Program-made: the position numbers and the translations under genes | The notes under the pieces: generated by a model | Told to the model about the DNA's origin: nothing | Seen by the model: the letters and a program-made list of their open reading frames with translations, nothing else | The model's database searches: none | Shown: in pieces, positions 17,045-25,841 of the stretch | How the letters are laid out: every line of letters begins with the position of its first letter | Numbering within the stretch: position 1 is the stretch's first letter | Source: Aerococcaceae bacterium zg-1292 | GTDB taxonomy: Bacteria > Bacillota > Bacilli > Lactobacillales > Aerococcaceae | Direction of reading: 5' to 3' | Assembly: GCA_016126655.1 (NCBI GenBank) | Contig: CP065955.1 | Coordinates: forward strand, 434,001-498,000 | DNA: 64,000 nucleotides

Positions 17045-17887
17045 GTGAAAATTGGTTTAGTGCTTGAAGGCGGTGGTATGCGTGGGATGTACACTGCAGG
17101 TGTATTGGATGTATTGTTACAAGCAGGTGTTAAAGTAGATGGGATAGTGAGCGTATCAGCCGGTGCGTTATTTGGTGTTAATTACTTATCGAACCAGCCC
17201 GGTCGAGCGATTCGTTATAATAAGCGTTTTGCGACGCAGCGAAATTATATTGGATGGTACAGTCTACTAACAACCGGCAATATTGTGAATCAACAATTTG
17301 CTTATTACGATGTCCCTTTTGAATTAGATGTATTTGATGAAGCAACATTTGCTGCTTCGGCGACGCCATTTATTGCGGTAGTTACGAATGTTGAGACAGG
17401 GCAGGCGGAATATAAAATGATTACTCATCCGCTCAAGCAAATGGAAATTTTACGAGCAACGTCAGCTTTACCATATGTATCCAAATTTGTTATGCTAGAT
17501 GGTATACCGTATTTGGATGGAGGGATTGTTGATAGTATACCTGTTGCGTTCGCGCAAACACTAGGCTTTGATAAATTAATTGTTGTGTTGACCCGTCCCA
17601 ATGGTTATCGTAAAGAGGAGAAATCTAATAAATTAGCCAAACGCTTTTATCGCCACTATCCACAATTGGTTGATGCGTTAGAAAATCGTAATAAGCGCTA
17701 TAATGCAACGCTGGAACAAATAGCGAATGATGAAGCGGCAAAGCGTTTATTAACAATTCGTCCTAGCGAGGCGCTTAAAGTTAAACGAATCGAACGTAAT
17801 CCACAACGATTACAAGCGATGTATGATTTAGGTGTAAAAGATGGGGAGACATCATTAATAAATATATTAGATTATTTGAGCGATTAG
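17045..17887 (+). CDS. Patatin-like phospholipase
   Basis: A GTG start at 17045 with GAGG upstream gives a 280-residue protein beginning MKIGLVLEGGGMRGMYTAGV, the normal family start; the longer frame from 17006 is not needed. Oxyanion loop GGGMRG, nucleophile Ser in SVSAGAL (GxSxG-like) and catalytic Asp in DGG form the Ser-Asp dyad. This is a predicted cytoplasmic lipid acyl hydrolase of the RssA/YjjU subgroup. It is single, with its own promoter. Confidence 0.88.
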   Translation: MKIGLVLEGGGMRGMYTAGVLDVLLQAGVKVDGIVSVSAGALFGVNYLSNQPGRAIRYNKRFATQRNYIGWYSLLTTGNIVNQQFAYYDVPFELDVFDEATFAASATPFIAVVTNVETGQAEYKMITHPLKQMEILRATSALPYVSKFVMLDGIPYLDGGIVDSIPVAFAQTLGFDKLIVVLTRPNGYRKEEKSNKLAKRFYRHYPQLVDALENRNKRYNATLEQIANDEAAKRLLTIRPSEALKVKRIERNPQRLQAMYDLGVKDGETSLINILDYLSD

Positions 17888-18026
17888 TCTCTTATAAAAA
17901 AATTATATAAAAGATATTTTCGGAGTGATATTGTAGAAAATTGTTTTGAAAAACTTTTTTTGTTTGTTAAGTGGAGATAATAGATGAGCAAGTGTGATGT
18001 TAGAGCATAAGTGACAAGTGTGATAG

Positions 18027-18180
18027 TTTGTGAAAAACCAAGCGAAAATATTGAAAGTGTTTGTGAAAACAGTGTAGGATTCACTGATAAAGATTTGATA
18101 AACGCCGACAATAAGACAACCATCCCACATTCTTTATAAAAAACATTAATAATAAAAACGCTATCTTTTTGTGAATAGTG
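18027..18180 (+). promoter_or_regulatory. Repeated TTTGTGAA motifs upstream of nox
   Basis: TTTGTGAAA (18027), TGTTTGTGAAAACA (about 18057-18070, itself nearly palindromic) and TTTGTGAAT (about 18168) occur within 155 bp upstream of nox. They resemble half-sites of the redox repressor Rex (TTGTGAA). None is a full Rex palindrome. The rest of the 346-bp gap shows no gene. Confidence 0.3.
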
Positions 18181-18233
18181 TGGTATATTAAGAATATGCA
18201 ATGCAATTTTGTTTTTAATCTTAGGAGGTTAAT

Positions 18234-19589
18234 ATGAAAGTAGTAGTAATCGGATGTACGCATGCAGGAACTGCAGCAGTTAAAACAATTTTAAATGAAA
18301 ACCCAGAGGCAGAAGTAGTCGTTTACGAACGTAACGACAATATCTCATTCTTATCTTGTGGGATTGCCTTATATGTAGGTGGTGTAGTAAAAGACCCTCA
18401 AGGTTTATTCTACTCAAACCCAGAAGAATTAGCTTCATTAGGTGCAGATGTTCATATGGAACATGATGTTACTGAAGTAGATATTAAAGCGAAAAAAGTA
18501 ACCGTTAAAGACTTAAAAACAGGTGAAGTTTCAGAAACAACGTTTGATAAGTTAGTGGTGACAACAGGTTCTTGGCCAGTATTACCACCGTTTGAAGGCT
18601 TTGACTTAGAAAATGTACAATTATGTAAAAACTACAACCAAGCTAAAGAAATCTTCTCTCGTAAAACGGATGCGAAAAAAGTAGTAGTTATTGGTGGTGG
18701 ATACATCGGTATCGAATTAGTTGAAGCATTTGGTTTAGAAGGTAAACAAGTAACATTAATTGATGGTTTAGACCGTATCTTAAACAAATACTTAGATAAA
18801 GAATTTACAGATGTTTTAGAAGCGGATTTACGCGAACGGAATATTGCTGTTCAATTAAATGAAATGGTTAAAGGCTTTGAAGGCGAAGATGGTAAAGTAA
18901 CGAAAGTGATTACAGATAAAGGCGAATATGAAGCAGATATGGTAATTGTCTGTGTTGGTTTCCGTCCTAATACTGACTTAGTCAAAGACCAATTAGAAAC
19001 AATGCCTAATGGTGCAATCATTGTCGATAATTACATGAAAACATCTCATCCTGATGTTTTTGCTGCGGGTGATTCAACTGCTGTTAACTATAACCCGAAT
19101 GATGGTCATGCTTATATTCCATTAGCAACCAATGCTGTACGTATGGGTACTTTAGTAGGTAAAAACATTAATGGTGATAAAGTAGCGTACCGTGGTACAC
19201 AAGCGACTTCTGGTTTACATTTATTCGGATGGAACATCGGTTCGACAGGTGTAACAGATAATTCTGCAAAAATGTTCGGCTTAGAAACACGTTCAGTATA
19301 TGTCGTTGATAACTACCGTCCAGAATTCATGCCAACGAATGAAAAAATCTACATGAAATTAGTGTATGAAGTAGGTACTAATCGTATCGTTGGGGGTCAA
19401 GTAATGTCTAAATACGACTGTACAGCATCTGCTAACACATTGTCATTAGCAGTTCAAAATAAAATGACGATTGAAGACTTAGCTTATGTTGACTTCTTCT
19501 TCCAACCTGTATTTGACCGTCCTTGGAACTACTTAAACATTTTAGCGCAAGCTGCAGTGGAACAAGAACGTTTAAGTTCAGATAATTAA
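18234..19589 (+). CDS. nox: NADH oxidase (water-forming, CoA-disulfide reductase family)
   Basis: A flavoprotein that reduces O2 with NADH, regenerating NAD+ in fermenting lactic bacteria. The 451 residues are typical. An N-terminal FAD-binding fold (VVVIGCTHAGTAA) is followed by the redox-active single Cys42 in SFLSCGIALY, a second Rossmann fold VVIGGGYIGIELVE (about 144-157) for NADH, and the FAD motif VFAAGDS (about 280). AGGAGG precedes the ATG. It is monocistronic, with a strong terminator. Confidence 0.93.
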   Translation: MKVVVIGCTHAGTAAVKTILNENPEAEVVVYERNDNISFLSCGIALYVGGVVKDPQGLFYSNPEELASLGADVHMEHDVTEVDIKAKKVTVKDLKTGEVSETTFDKLVVTTGSWPVLPPFEGFDLENVQLCKNYNQAKEIFSRKTDAKKVVVIGGGYIGIELVEAFGLEGKQVTLIDGLDRILNKYLDKEFTDVLEADLRERNIAVQLNEMVKGFEGEDGKVTKVITDKGEYEADMVIVCVGFRPNTDLVKDQLETMPNGAIIVDNYMKTSHPDVFAAGDSTAVNYNPNDGHAYIPLATNAVRMGTLVGKNINGDKVAYRGTQATSGLHLFGWNIGSTGVTDNSAKMFGLETRSVYVVDNYRPEFMPTNEKIYMKLVYEVGTNRIVGGQVMSKYDCTASANTLSLAVQNKMTIEDLAYVDFFFQPVFDRPWNYLNILAQAAVEQERLSSDN

Positions 19590-19657
19590 TTGGTAAAAAG
19601 GCACCACGTTTTCTAGTAGTTTCTCATTAAACATTTCGCAAAGAAATACGAAGCTGA

Positions 19658-19704
19658 CCATACTAAAATTCGACAACATATTACGAATTTTAGTATGGTT
19701 TTTT
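19658..19704 (+). terminator. Strong terminator after nox
   Basis: CCATACTAAAATTCG (19658-19672) pairs perfectly with CGAATTTTAGTATGG (19684-19698), followed by six T. Confidence 0.9.
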
Positions 19705-19749
19705 GGCCTCTCCGACATCTTGTGGGGACTAACAAGATGTCGGAGAGCC
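19705..19749 (+). repeat. Short hairpin repeat (second family), symmetrical copy
   Basis: A 16-bp perfect stem, CTCTCCGACATCTTGT with ACAAGATGTCGGAGAG, with loop GGGGACTA and GGC/GCC ends. It directly abuts the nox terminator T-run. Related copies are at 274, 6494 and 59288. Confidence 0.8.
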
Positions 19750-19775
19750 ATAGTATTTATTCGATTCTTTATCCA

Positions 19776-19851
19776 CTAAATTATCCGGGTCGTTATATCA
19801 AGAGTTTATGATGCTCTTGGTATAACGACCCAGATAATTCTGTTTAGTTTT
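19776..19851 (+). terminator. Very long stem-loop with T-run
   Basis: The 26-nt arms 19779-19804 and 19814-19839 pair throughout with only G-U deviations, around an ATGAT-containing loop. ACTAAA and TTTAGT can extend the stem. TTTTTT follows. It is much longer than a usual terminator. The sequence 19852-20058 contains nothing I recognise. Confidence 0.65.
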
Positions 19852-20058
19852 TTGAAAGATGATATGAATGCCAGCTCTCTCGGGAAACTGTGATGACTAT
19901 TCAAGGTTGAAGCATTTCATAATGCTAGTAATGTCCTACTGTAATTTAATCGAGATTTTCATCTAATGCATTAGCTGGAAGTTTGGTTTGCATGTATTAA
20001 AAAATTCATTACTCTTCAGCGCTAGAACTAATCGTAGACGGATGGGTGGCGTTTAATT

Positions 20059-20853
20059 TTAAAACACCAATGCTAGAGCGTAAAACAAGCTAAACAACAG
20101 CAAGACAGCATTCAAATAATTCAGTTTATTTTGAAGGCGTTTTTCATTATTAACACTCACGAGGAGCGGTAACATAATAAATCCATTAAATACAACAAAT
20201 ACTAATTGAACGAGATAATAGCTTTTACTTGGTAAAGCGAGATAGAATGCAATCGGTAAGGCAGCAAAGGCCAGCGCAATTGCTGTCCAGTGATAGAGTA
20301 CGGGTTGAGGTTTTCTACGGATAAAGCTGTATTTTAAATGCATTGACTCAATCGTAATACCGATTACCAATAAGACAAATGGCACGAGCAAGGTAATATA
20401 TTTAGTTGTAATCGTGGCTGTTTGACTATAATAAGCGACACAATTCAATACAAAACCATTAAAGAATACCGTTAAAATAAATTGATAAAAGGTATTCACC
20501 ATCACAAAGGGTTTGTATTGGATGTGGATATACAGTAGATAAAAGGCAAGCAATACATTTAATATCCAATGGTTCGATAGAGCAAATAAGATGCCGGCAC
20601 CGATTAATACTACTTCGCTGATAAATAAGATTAACTCAGGTGTTGCATTAGGATTGCGTCTGATTTGTTTTTGATGGAAAAAATGGTCAATTAATTGAGA
20701 ACTAATAGCGATAAGTGCTAAATAGACGATGCTCAGCCATTTGGGGCTGTTTGTATTATTTAAGCCAGTTATCGCACCGATAGCAATGACGGAAATCGGC
20801 GACAAAAAAATCTTCAATAATGGATTTTGTAATACTTTTAATAATGTAGTCAT
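20059..20853 (-). CDS. Hypothetical multi-pass membrane protein
   Basis: 264 residues with about eight hydrophobic segments spread over the whole length, short loops and Lys/Arg-rich cytoplasmic turns (HQKQIRRN, FIRRKPQP). I do not recognise the family; UbiA-like prenyltransferase motifs (two DxxxD) are absent. It is divergent from metK. Confidence 0.75.
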   Translation of the reverse strand: MTTLLKVLQNPLLKIFLSPISVIAIGAITGLNNTNSPKWLSIVYLALIAISSQLIDHFFHQKQIRRNPNATPELILFISEVVLIGAGILFALSNHWILNVLLAFYLLYIHIQYKPFVMVNTFYQFILTVFFNGFVLNCVAYYSQTATITTKYITLLVPFVLLVIGITIESMHLKYSFIRRKPQPVLYHWTAIALAFAALPIAFYLALPSKSYYLVQLVFVVFNGFIMLPLLVSVNNEKRLQNKLNYLNAVLLLFSLFYALALVF

Positions 20854-20917
20854 GGAATCTCTCCTGAATTTAATGATTTAATCGTGTAAAATGCTATCTA
20901 TTACCTATATTTTAAGT

Positions 20918-20923
20918 TATAAT
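20918..20923 (+). promoter_or_regulatory. -10 element of metK
   Basis: TATAAT at 20918-20923. The -35 region is poor. Transcription would begin near 20930, at the first base of the SMK box. Confidence 0.5.
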
Positions 20924-20930
20924 CTGTATA

Positions 20931-21012
20931 GTTACAATACAAATCTTCCCGATAGGGTTCACTTTATTGTAAGTGAAAATGCCTTGTAACCAAAATGAAA
21001 TATGGGGGAATA
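20931..21012 (+). ncRNA. SMK-box (SAM-III) riboswitch of metK
   Basis: TTCCCGATAGG, a variable hairpin (TTCACTT/AAGTGAA), ATGCCTTGTAACC and GGGGGAAT reproduce the SMK consensus known from Enterococcus metK (UUCCCGAAAGG, GAUGCCUUGUAACC, GGGGGAAU). In this family SAM binding lets the Shine-Dalgarno GGGGG (21004-21008) pair with the upstream CCC/ACC elements and blocks translation. GTTACAA (20931-20937) can pair with TTGTAAC (20984-20990) as the alternative, SAM-free helix. Confidence 0.92.
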
Positions 21013-21015
21013 TAA

Positions 21016-22200
21016 ATGTCAGAAAAACGTTTATTTACATCAGAGTCAGTAACCGAAGGTCATCCAGATAAAATTGCCGATCAAATCAGTGATGCGATTT
21101 TAGATGCGATTTTAGAACAAGATGCACATGCACGTGTAGCCTGTGAGACGGCGGTGAATACTGGCTTAGTTTTAGTTTTTGGAGAAATTACCACTTCTGC
21201 GTATGTGGATATTCAACAAATTGTACGTCAAAAAATTGATGAAATCGGCTATAACAAACAACAATATGGTTTCGATGCCAAAAATGTGGCGGTATTAGTC
21301 TCGTTGGATGAACAGTCACCAGATATAGCTCAAGGAGTTGACAATGCGATTGAAACACGTGATGGTCAATCCGAAGCGGAAATTGGTGCCGGCGACCAAG
21401 GATTAATGTTTGGTTATGCTACCGATGAAACGGAAGAATTCATGCCATTACCGATTGCTTTGAGCCACCGCTTAGCATTTCGCTTAGCGCAAGTGCGTAA
21501 ATCAGGTGAGTTAGCGTATTTAGGCCCAGACGGCAAGACACAAGTGACGATTGAATATGATGAAAATCAAGTTGCCAAACGTGTCGATACGGTGGTTATT
21601 AGCACACAACATTCAGAAGATGTGACACTGGAACAAATTCATCAAGATATGATTGACCATGTGATTCAACCAATTATCCCAGCAGAGTTATTGGATGATG
21701 AGACAAAATACTTCATTAATCCGACAGGTAAATTTATTATCGGAGGTCCGGTGGGCGACTCAGGTTTAACCGGGCGTAAAATTATTGTTGATACCTACGG
21801 TGGCTATGCGCGTCATGGTGGTGGTGCCTTTTCAGGTAAAGATGCTACTAAAGTTGACCGTTCGGCTAGTTACGCAGCCCGTTATATCGCTAAACACATT
21901 GTGGCGTCTGGGCTTGCGAAACGTTGTGAAGTGCAATTAGCGTATGCGATTGGTGTAGCAGAACCTGTATCAATTTCACTAGATACATTTGGTACCGGAT
22001 TAGTTGACGAAGCGACATTGATAGCGGCAGTTCGTCAGGTATTCCACTTGACACCGCGTGGAATTATTAATATGTTAGATTTACGTCGTCCGATTTATGC
22101 AAAAACAGCTGCCTATGGTCACTTTGGTCGTAGCGATGTTGACTTGCCGTGGGAGCAGTTGGATAAAGTTGAAGCGTTACGAGAAGCAGCGGGCAAATAA
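21016..22200 (+). CDS. metK: S-adenosylmethionine synthetase
   Basis: Makes SAM from methionine and ATP. The 394 residues are the standard length, with the N-terminal [13 protein letters not shown], the hexapeptide GAGDQG and the glycine-rich loop [16 protein letters not shown]. It is the direct target of the SMK box that occupies its leader and ribosome site. Confidence 0.97.
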   Translation: MSEKRLFTSESVTEGHPDKIADQISDAILDAILEQDAHARVACETAVNTGLVLVFGEITTSAYVDIQQIVRQKIDEIGYNKQQYGFDAKNVAVLVSLDEQSPDIAQGVDNAIETRDGQSEAEIGAGDQGLMFGYATDETEEFMPLPIALSHRLAFRLAQVRKSGELAYLGPDGKTQVTIEYDENQVAKRVDTVVISTQHSEDVTLEQIHQDMIDHVIQPIIPAELLDDETKYFINPTGKFIIGGPVGDSGLTGRKIIVDTYGGYARHGGGAFSGKDATKVDRSASYAARYIAKHIVASGLAKRCEVQLAYAIGVAEPVSISLDTFGTGLVDEATLIAAVRQVFHLTPRGIINMLDLRRPIYAKTAAYGHFGRSDVDLPWEQLDKVEALREAAGK

Positions 22201-22284
22201 TCGAAAAATGGTTAGAATAGCCACAAAATACCACTTGAATTTGAGTAATTTTAGTGGCATAATAAAACACATAAATTGATTTGA

Positions 22285-22525
22285 AGCAAAGACAGCGATG
22301 ATAAGTTAGAGAATTAGCGAGGGACGGGCTGGTGAAACGTCTTGTATCGGCTTATGATAGACCACTTTGTGAGATGCTACCGGGAATGAAAAACGGTAGA
22401 CGTTCAGTGCGTTAAACTGAGTGAGAATTGAAGTAGTGATAATGCATACTTCAATTAAAATTGGGTGGAACCACGATACATTCGTCCCATTGTATATCGT
22501 TTTTGGTATACAATGGGCCTTTTTA
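22285..22525 (+). ncRNA. T-box riboswitch, threonine-specific
   Basis: The canonical T-box sequence GGGTGGAACCACG is at 22463-22475. A stem I with the specifier loop GATGCTACCGGGAATG reads ACC (Thr) at 22379-22381. The terminator CCCATTGTATATC/GGTATACAATGGG (22486-22517) plus T-run competes with an antiterminator containing the T-box. Uncharged tRNA-Thr would permit read-through into thrS. Confidence 0.93.
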
Positions 22526-22549
22526 TTTTAACCTTAGTCTAGTTTTCAA

Positions 22550-22680
22550 AGCGTTCGATGTGAAGCATCAATTATTTCAAAGTGCAAGCATGAATGCCTT
22601 AACTTGAATCATTTGAAAAGACAACTGTCATCTGTGTCATGCACAGTGAAAATTTTTGAAGTAGAGGCATTTTTAGCATA
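22550..22680 (+). repeat. Decayed copy of the 112-bp repeat
   Basis: AGTGCAAGCATGAATGCCTTAACTTGAATCA, an inner TGTCAT/ATGCACA segment and TTTTTGAAGTAGAGGCATT follow the repeat order with residual pairing (AATGCCT with AGGCATT). It sits between the T-box terminator and thrS. Confidence 0.5.
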
Positions 22681-22706
22681 TGCGTACCCAAATAGGAGGA
22701 ATCAAT

Positions 22707-24659
22707 ATGTCAATGATAACACTAACATTTCCGGATGGAAATAAGCGTCAGTATCCAGTAGGTGTCACAACCAAAGAAGTAGCAGAATCTATCAGTAAAT
22801 CACTTGCTAAAGTTGCACTAGCAGGTAAATTAAATGGAGAATTAATCGATTTTACACGTCCGATTGAATCGGATGGCGCCATCGAAATTATTACCGATAA
22901 AAGCGACGAAGCCTTACAAATTATGCGTCACTCGACCGCGCATCTGATGGCGCATGCGATGACACGTCTATTTCCAGATGTGCATTTTGGCGTAGGACCA
23001 GCGATTGACTCCGGTTTTTACTATGATACCGATAAAGAAGTACAAATTACGGAAGAAGATTTACCAGCCATCGAAAAAGAAATGAAAAAAATCATTTCAC
23101 AAAACTATCCAATTGAGCGCCGTGAAGTCACCCGTCAAGAAGCGTTAGAAATTTTTGCTAAAGACCCATATAAAGTAGAATTAATTAATGATTTACCTGA
23201 AGATGAAGTCATTACTGTCTACACTCAAGAAGATTTTACTGACTTATGTCGTGGTGTTCATGTACCATCAACAGGTAAAATTAAAGTGTTCAAACTCCTA
23301 TCGCTTGCCGGTGCTTATTGGAGAGGTAACTCAAATAATAAGATGATGCAACGTGTTTATGGAACTGCCTTCTTCAATCAAGCGGATTTAGATGAATTTA
23401 TGCGTCTACGTCAAGAAGCACGTGAGCGTGATCACCGTAAATTAGGTAAAGAGCTGGGATTATTTATGATTAGCCAAGAAGTTGGTTCCGGTTTACCATT
23501 CTGGTTACCAAAAGGTGCGACCATTCGTCGTATTATTGAACGCTATATTATGGATAAAGAAATTGCGCTGGGCTATGACCATGTGTACACACCGATTATG
23601 GCAAAAGTAGATTTATATAAAACATCTGGGCACTGGGCGCACTACCAAGAAGATATGTTCCCGCCAATGGATATGGGCGACGGCGAAATGCTAGTATTAC
23701 GTCCAATGAACTGTCCGCACCACATGATGATTTATAAAGATGATATTCATTCGTACCGTGAATTGCCAATTCGCATTGCTGAATTAGGTATGATGCACCG
23801 TTATGAAAAATCAGGAGCTTTATCTGGCTTGCAACGTGTGCGTGAAATGACGTTAAATGATGCGCATATTTTTGTTCGTCCAGACCAAATTAAAGATGAG
23901 TTTAAGCGTGTTGTGAACTTAGTTGAAGATGTGTATAAAGATTTCAATATCACAGATTATCGTTTCCGTCTCTCTTATCGTGACCCGGAAAATAAAGAGA
24001 AATACTTTGATGATGATGAGATGTGGGAAAAAGCACAGAGTATGTTAAAAGAAGCGATGGATGATTTAGGATTGGAGTATTTTGAAGCGACAGGCGAAGC
24101 AGCCTTTTATGGGCCAAAATTAGATATTCAATTCAAAACAGCTATTGGCATCGAAGAAACGATGTCTACCATTCAATTGGACTTCTTGTTACCAGAACGC
24201 TTTGACTTAACTTATGTCGGTGAAGATGGACTAGATATTCACCGCCCAGTGGTAATTCACCGTGGTGTGGTATCAACGATGGAACGTTTCGTTGCATACT
24301 TAATTGAAGAGTACAAAGGCGCTTTCCCAACATGGTTAGCACCGGTTCAAGCAGTTATTTTACCAGTTAACTTAGATGCGCATGGCGACCGTGTTCAAGA
24401 GATTTATGAATCACTGAAAGCTAAAGGTTTCCGTGTGGAAATGGACTTACGTAACGAAAAATTAGGATATAAAATTCGTGAAGCGCAAACGTCTAAAGTA
24501 CCGTATCAAATTGTTATCGGGGACCAAGAAGTAGCCGATGGCACAGTAAATGTTCGTAAATACGGTTCTAAAAATTCAAACACATTAGCATTTGATACGT
24601 TTATCACCCAATTAACAACAGAAGTCGAAAACAAAAGCCGCAATATTAACGCGGAATAA
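22707..24659 (+). CDS. thrS: Threonyl-tRNA synthetase
   Basis: A class II synthetase charging tRNA-Thr. The ATG at 22707 after AGGAGG gives 650 residues. Domain order: TGS (about 1-62), editing SAD domain with the [10 protein letters not shown] zinc/editing motif, catalytic core with [19 protein letters not shown] and [11 protein letters not shown], and the C-terminal anticodon-binding domain. Controlled by the upstream Thr T-box. Confidence 0.97.
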   Translation: MSMITLTFPDGNKRQYPVGVTTKEVAESISKSLAKVALAGKLNGELIDFTRPIESDGAIEIITDKSDEALQIMRHSTAHLMAHAMTRLFPDVHFGVGPAIDSGFYYDTDKEVQITEEDLPAIEKEMKKIISQNYPIERREVTRQEALEIFAKDPYKVELINDLPEDEVITVYTQEDFTDLCRGVHVPSTGKIKVFKLLSLAGAYWRGNSNNKMMQRVYGTAFFNQADLDEFMRLRQEARERDHRKLGKELGLFMISQEVGSGLPFWLPKGATIRRIIERYIMDKEIALGYDHVYTPIMAKVDLYKTSGHWAHYQEDMFPPMDMGDGEMLVLRPMNCPHHMMIYKDDIHSYRELPIRIAELGMMHRYEKSGALSGLQRVREMTLNDAHIFVRPDQIKDEFKRVVNLVEDVYKDFNITDYRFRLSYRDPENKEKYFDDDEMWEKAQSMLKEAMDDLGLEYFEATGEAAFYGPKLDIQFKTAIGIEETMSTIQLDFLLPERFDLTYVGEDGLDIHRPVVIHRGVVSTMERFVAYLIEEYKGAFPTWLAPVQAVILPVNLDAHGDRVQEIYESLKAKGFRVEMDLRNEKLGYKIREAQTSKVPYQIVIGDQEVADGTVNVRKYGSKNSNTLAFDTFITQLTTEVENKSRNINAE

Positions 24660-24776
24660 CATAGTGTGAGCTCGGGCGTCTAGCCTCGAACCACTGGAGC
24701 AAAAAGGCGCGGGAGTGCGTTAAGCACTCCAAGCGTTTTTATGAAGTGGATGTCAAGTCAACCCAAGCGAGCCGGC
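24660..24776 (+). repeat. 112-bp stem-loop repeat
   Basis: Starts 1 nt after the thrS stop. The left arm is GGGCGTCTAGCCTCGAACCACT and the right arm is AGTGGATGTCAAGTCAACCC, so this copy pairs less well in the outer part. Terminal hairpin GGAGTGCGTTAAGCACTCC. Confidence 0.85.
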
Positions 24777-24781
24777 ATCAC

Positions 24782-24830
24782 CATAGTGTGAGCGTGGGTG
24801 CTCTGACTTGAACCACTGGAGCAGATTGCG
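24782..24830 (+). repeat. Truncated 112-bp repeat (5' half only)
   Basis: CATAGTGTGAGCGTGGG, CTGACTTGAACCACTGGAGCAGA is intact, then the homology stops abruptly at the border of the minus-strand regulator block. Confidence 0.8.
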
Positions 24831-24858
24831 CTCTGACTCAATTAGCCACATAAACAGA

Positions 24859-24900
24859 ATGGCCTTGAAATCAGTAAAAAAGATTTCAAGGCTATTCCTT
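24859..24900. terminator. Terminator of the XRE regulator gene
   Basis: TGGCCTTGAAATC pairs with GATTTCAAGGCTA around an A-rich loop. It overlaps the 3' end of the minus-strand gene. Confidence 0.65.
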
Positions 24901-25224
24901 TGGATATTTTTTTAAAAGTGTATCGACAAAACTATCAACAAGACTCTGATGGTTTGTTTCAATGGAGTTGTATCGATAGAGTAATTCTTGTGTATGGTCA
25001 TCAATAACATCACTTTGAGGATGTTTTGTGGTTGATAAGCCGCATAAATAATCTAAGGATACATTAAAAAAACGAGCAAGACTTACCGCAGTTGAGATAG
25101 GCATATCGACCTCTTTTTCAATACGGCTAATTGTCTGTTGCGACATATTTAATCTTTGTGCTAATTCCTCTTGAGTAAGCTGTTGCTGAATTCTCAATGT
25201 GCGAATACGTTGACCGATAGACAT
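24892..25224 (-). CDS. XRE-family helix-turn-helix regulator
   Basis: 110 residues. HTH_3 covers about residues 6-60 (IRTLRIQQQLTQEELAQRL, then MSQQTISRIEKEVDMP), followed by the SLDYLCGL dimer-helix signature. The C-terminal 45 residues are helical and unassigned. The start is an ATG with GAGGTGA upstream. It is divergent from another HTH gene at 25452, with a 227-bp region between them. Confidence 0.85.
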   Translation of the reverse strand: MSIGQRIRTLRIQQQLTQEELAQRLNMSQQTISRIEKEVDMPISTAVSLARFFNVSLDYLCGLSTTKHPQSDVIDDHTQELLYRYNSIETNHQSLVDSFVDTLLKKYPKE

Positions 25225-25390
25225 AAAATCACCTCTTTACTTATCTAATAATAACGTATAAGTCTGGATAATTTTACTCTAATTTTAGGTAATTTTTACT
25301 CATAAAGTAAGTATTCTCAGAATTGATGAGCGATAACTGTATTCTGATGAAAATACATACTGCATATTTTTTATTGCTGGAATCTGAATA

Positions 25391-25419
25391 TTGAAATTAT
25401 AATAAGGATTTGATAAAGT
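25391..25419 (+). promoter_or_regulatory. Promoter of the small HTH gene
   Basis: TTGAAA (25391-25396) and TAAAGT (25414-25419) at 17 bp. Confidence 0.55.
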
Positions 25420-25451
25420 AAAATAAAACAAGACAAGAGGAGTGTTGAGAG

Positions 25452-25685
25452 ATGTTTACAAGAATTAAAGATTTAAGAATATCTAATGCGTATAAGCAAG
25501 ACTATGTTGCAGACTATTTGGCTTTATCTCAGTCAGCATATTCGCGCATCGAAAATGGCGCCTCCGAAATCACGGGAAGCGTGCTAGTCAAGCTAGCCAC
25601 ACTCTATCAGGTACCGGTTGATTATCTCTTGAATGATGACTCTCAAAGGGAGAAGACCGCAACTAATTTAACATATTATATTTAA
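25452..25685 (+). CDS. Small XRE-family HTH protein
   Basis: A 77-residue single-domain Cro/CI-type protein: IKDLRISNAYKQDYVADYL, then LSQSAYSRIENG as the recognition helix, and VPVDYLLND as the terminal signature. AAGAGG precedes the ATG. Its divergent arrangement with 24892-25224 suggests mutual regulation, but no phage genes are near. Confidence 0.82.
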   Translation: MFTRIKDLRISNAYKQDYVADYLALSQSAYSRIENGASEITGSVLVKLATLYQVPVDYLLNDDSQREKTATNLTYYI

Positions 25686-25841
25686 TACATAATGTTGGTA
25701 GCTACGCATCGTGTATCTAATGACCGATATTTAACAGGATAAATGGAAAAAACAAGAATATTCATGAAAACATCTCGATTTTTACTGAAAATATGATAAG
25801 ATAGTTGGTGATGATTAATATAGAAAAAGTGAGGTGTGGGA

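Noticed and set aside
24892-25685. Divergent HTH genes as a prophage CI/Cro switch
   Set aside because: No integrase, replication or structural phage genes lie nearby.
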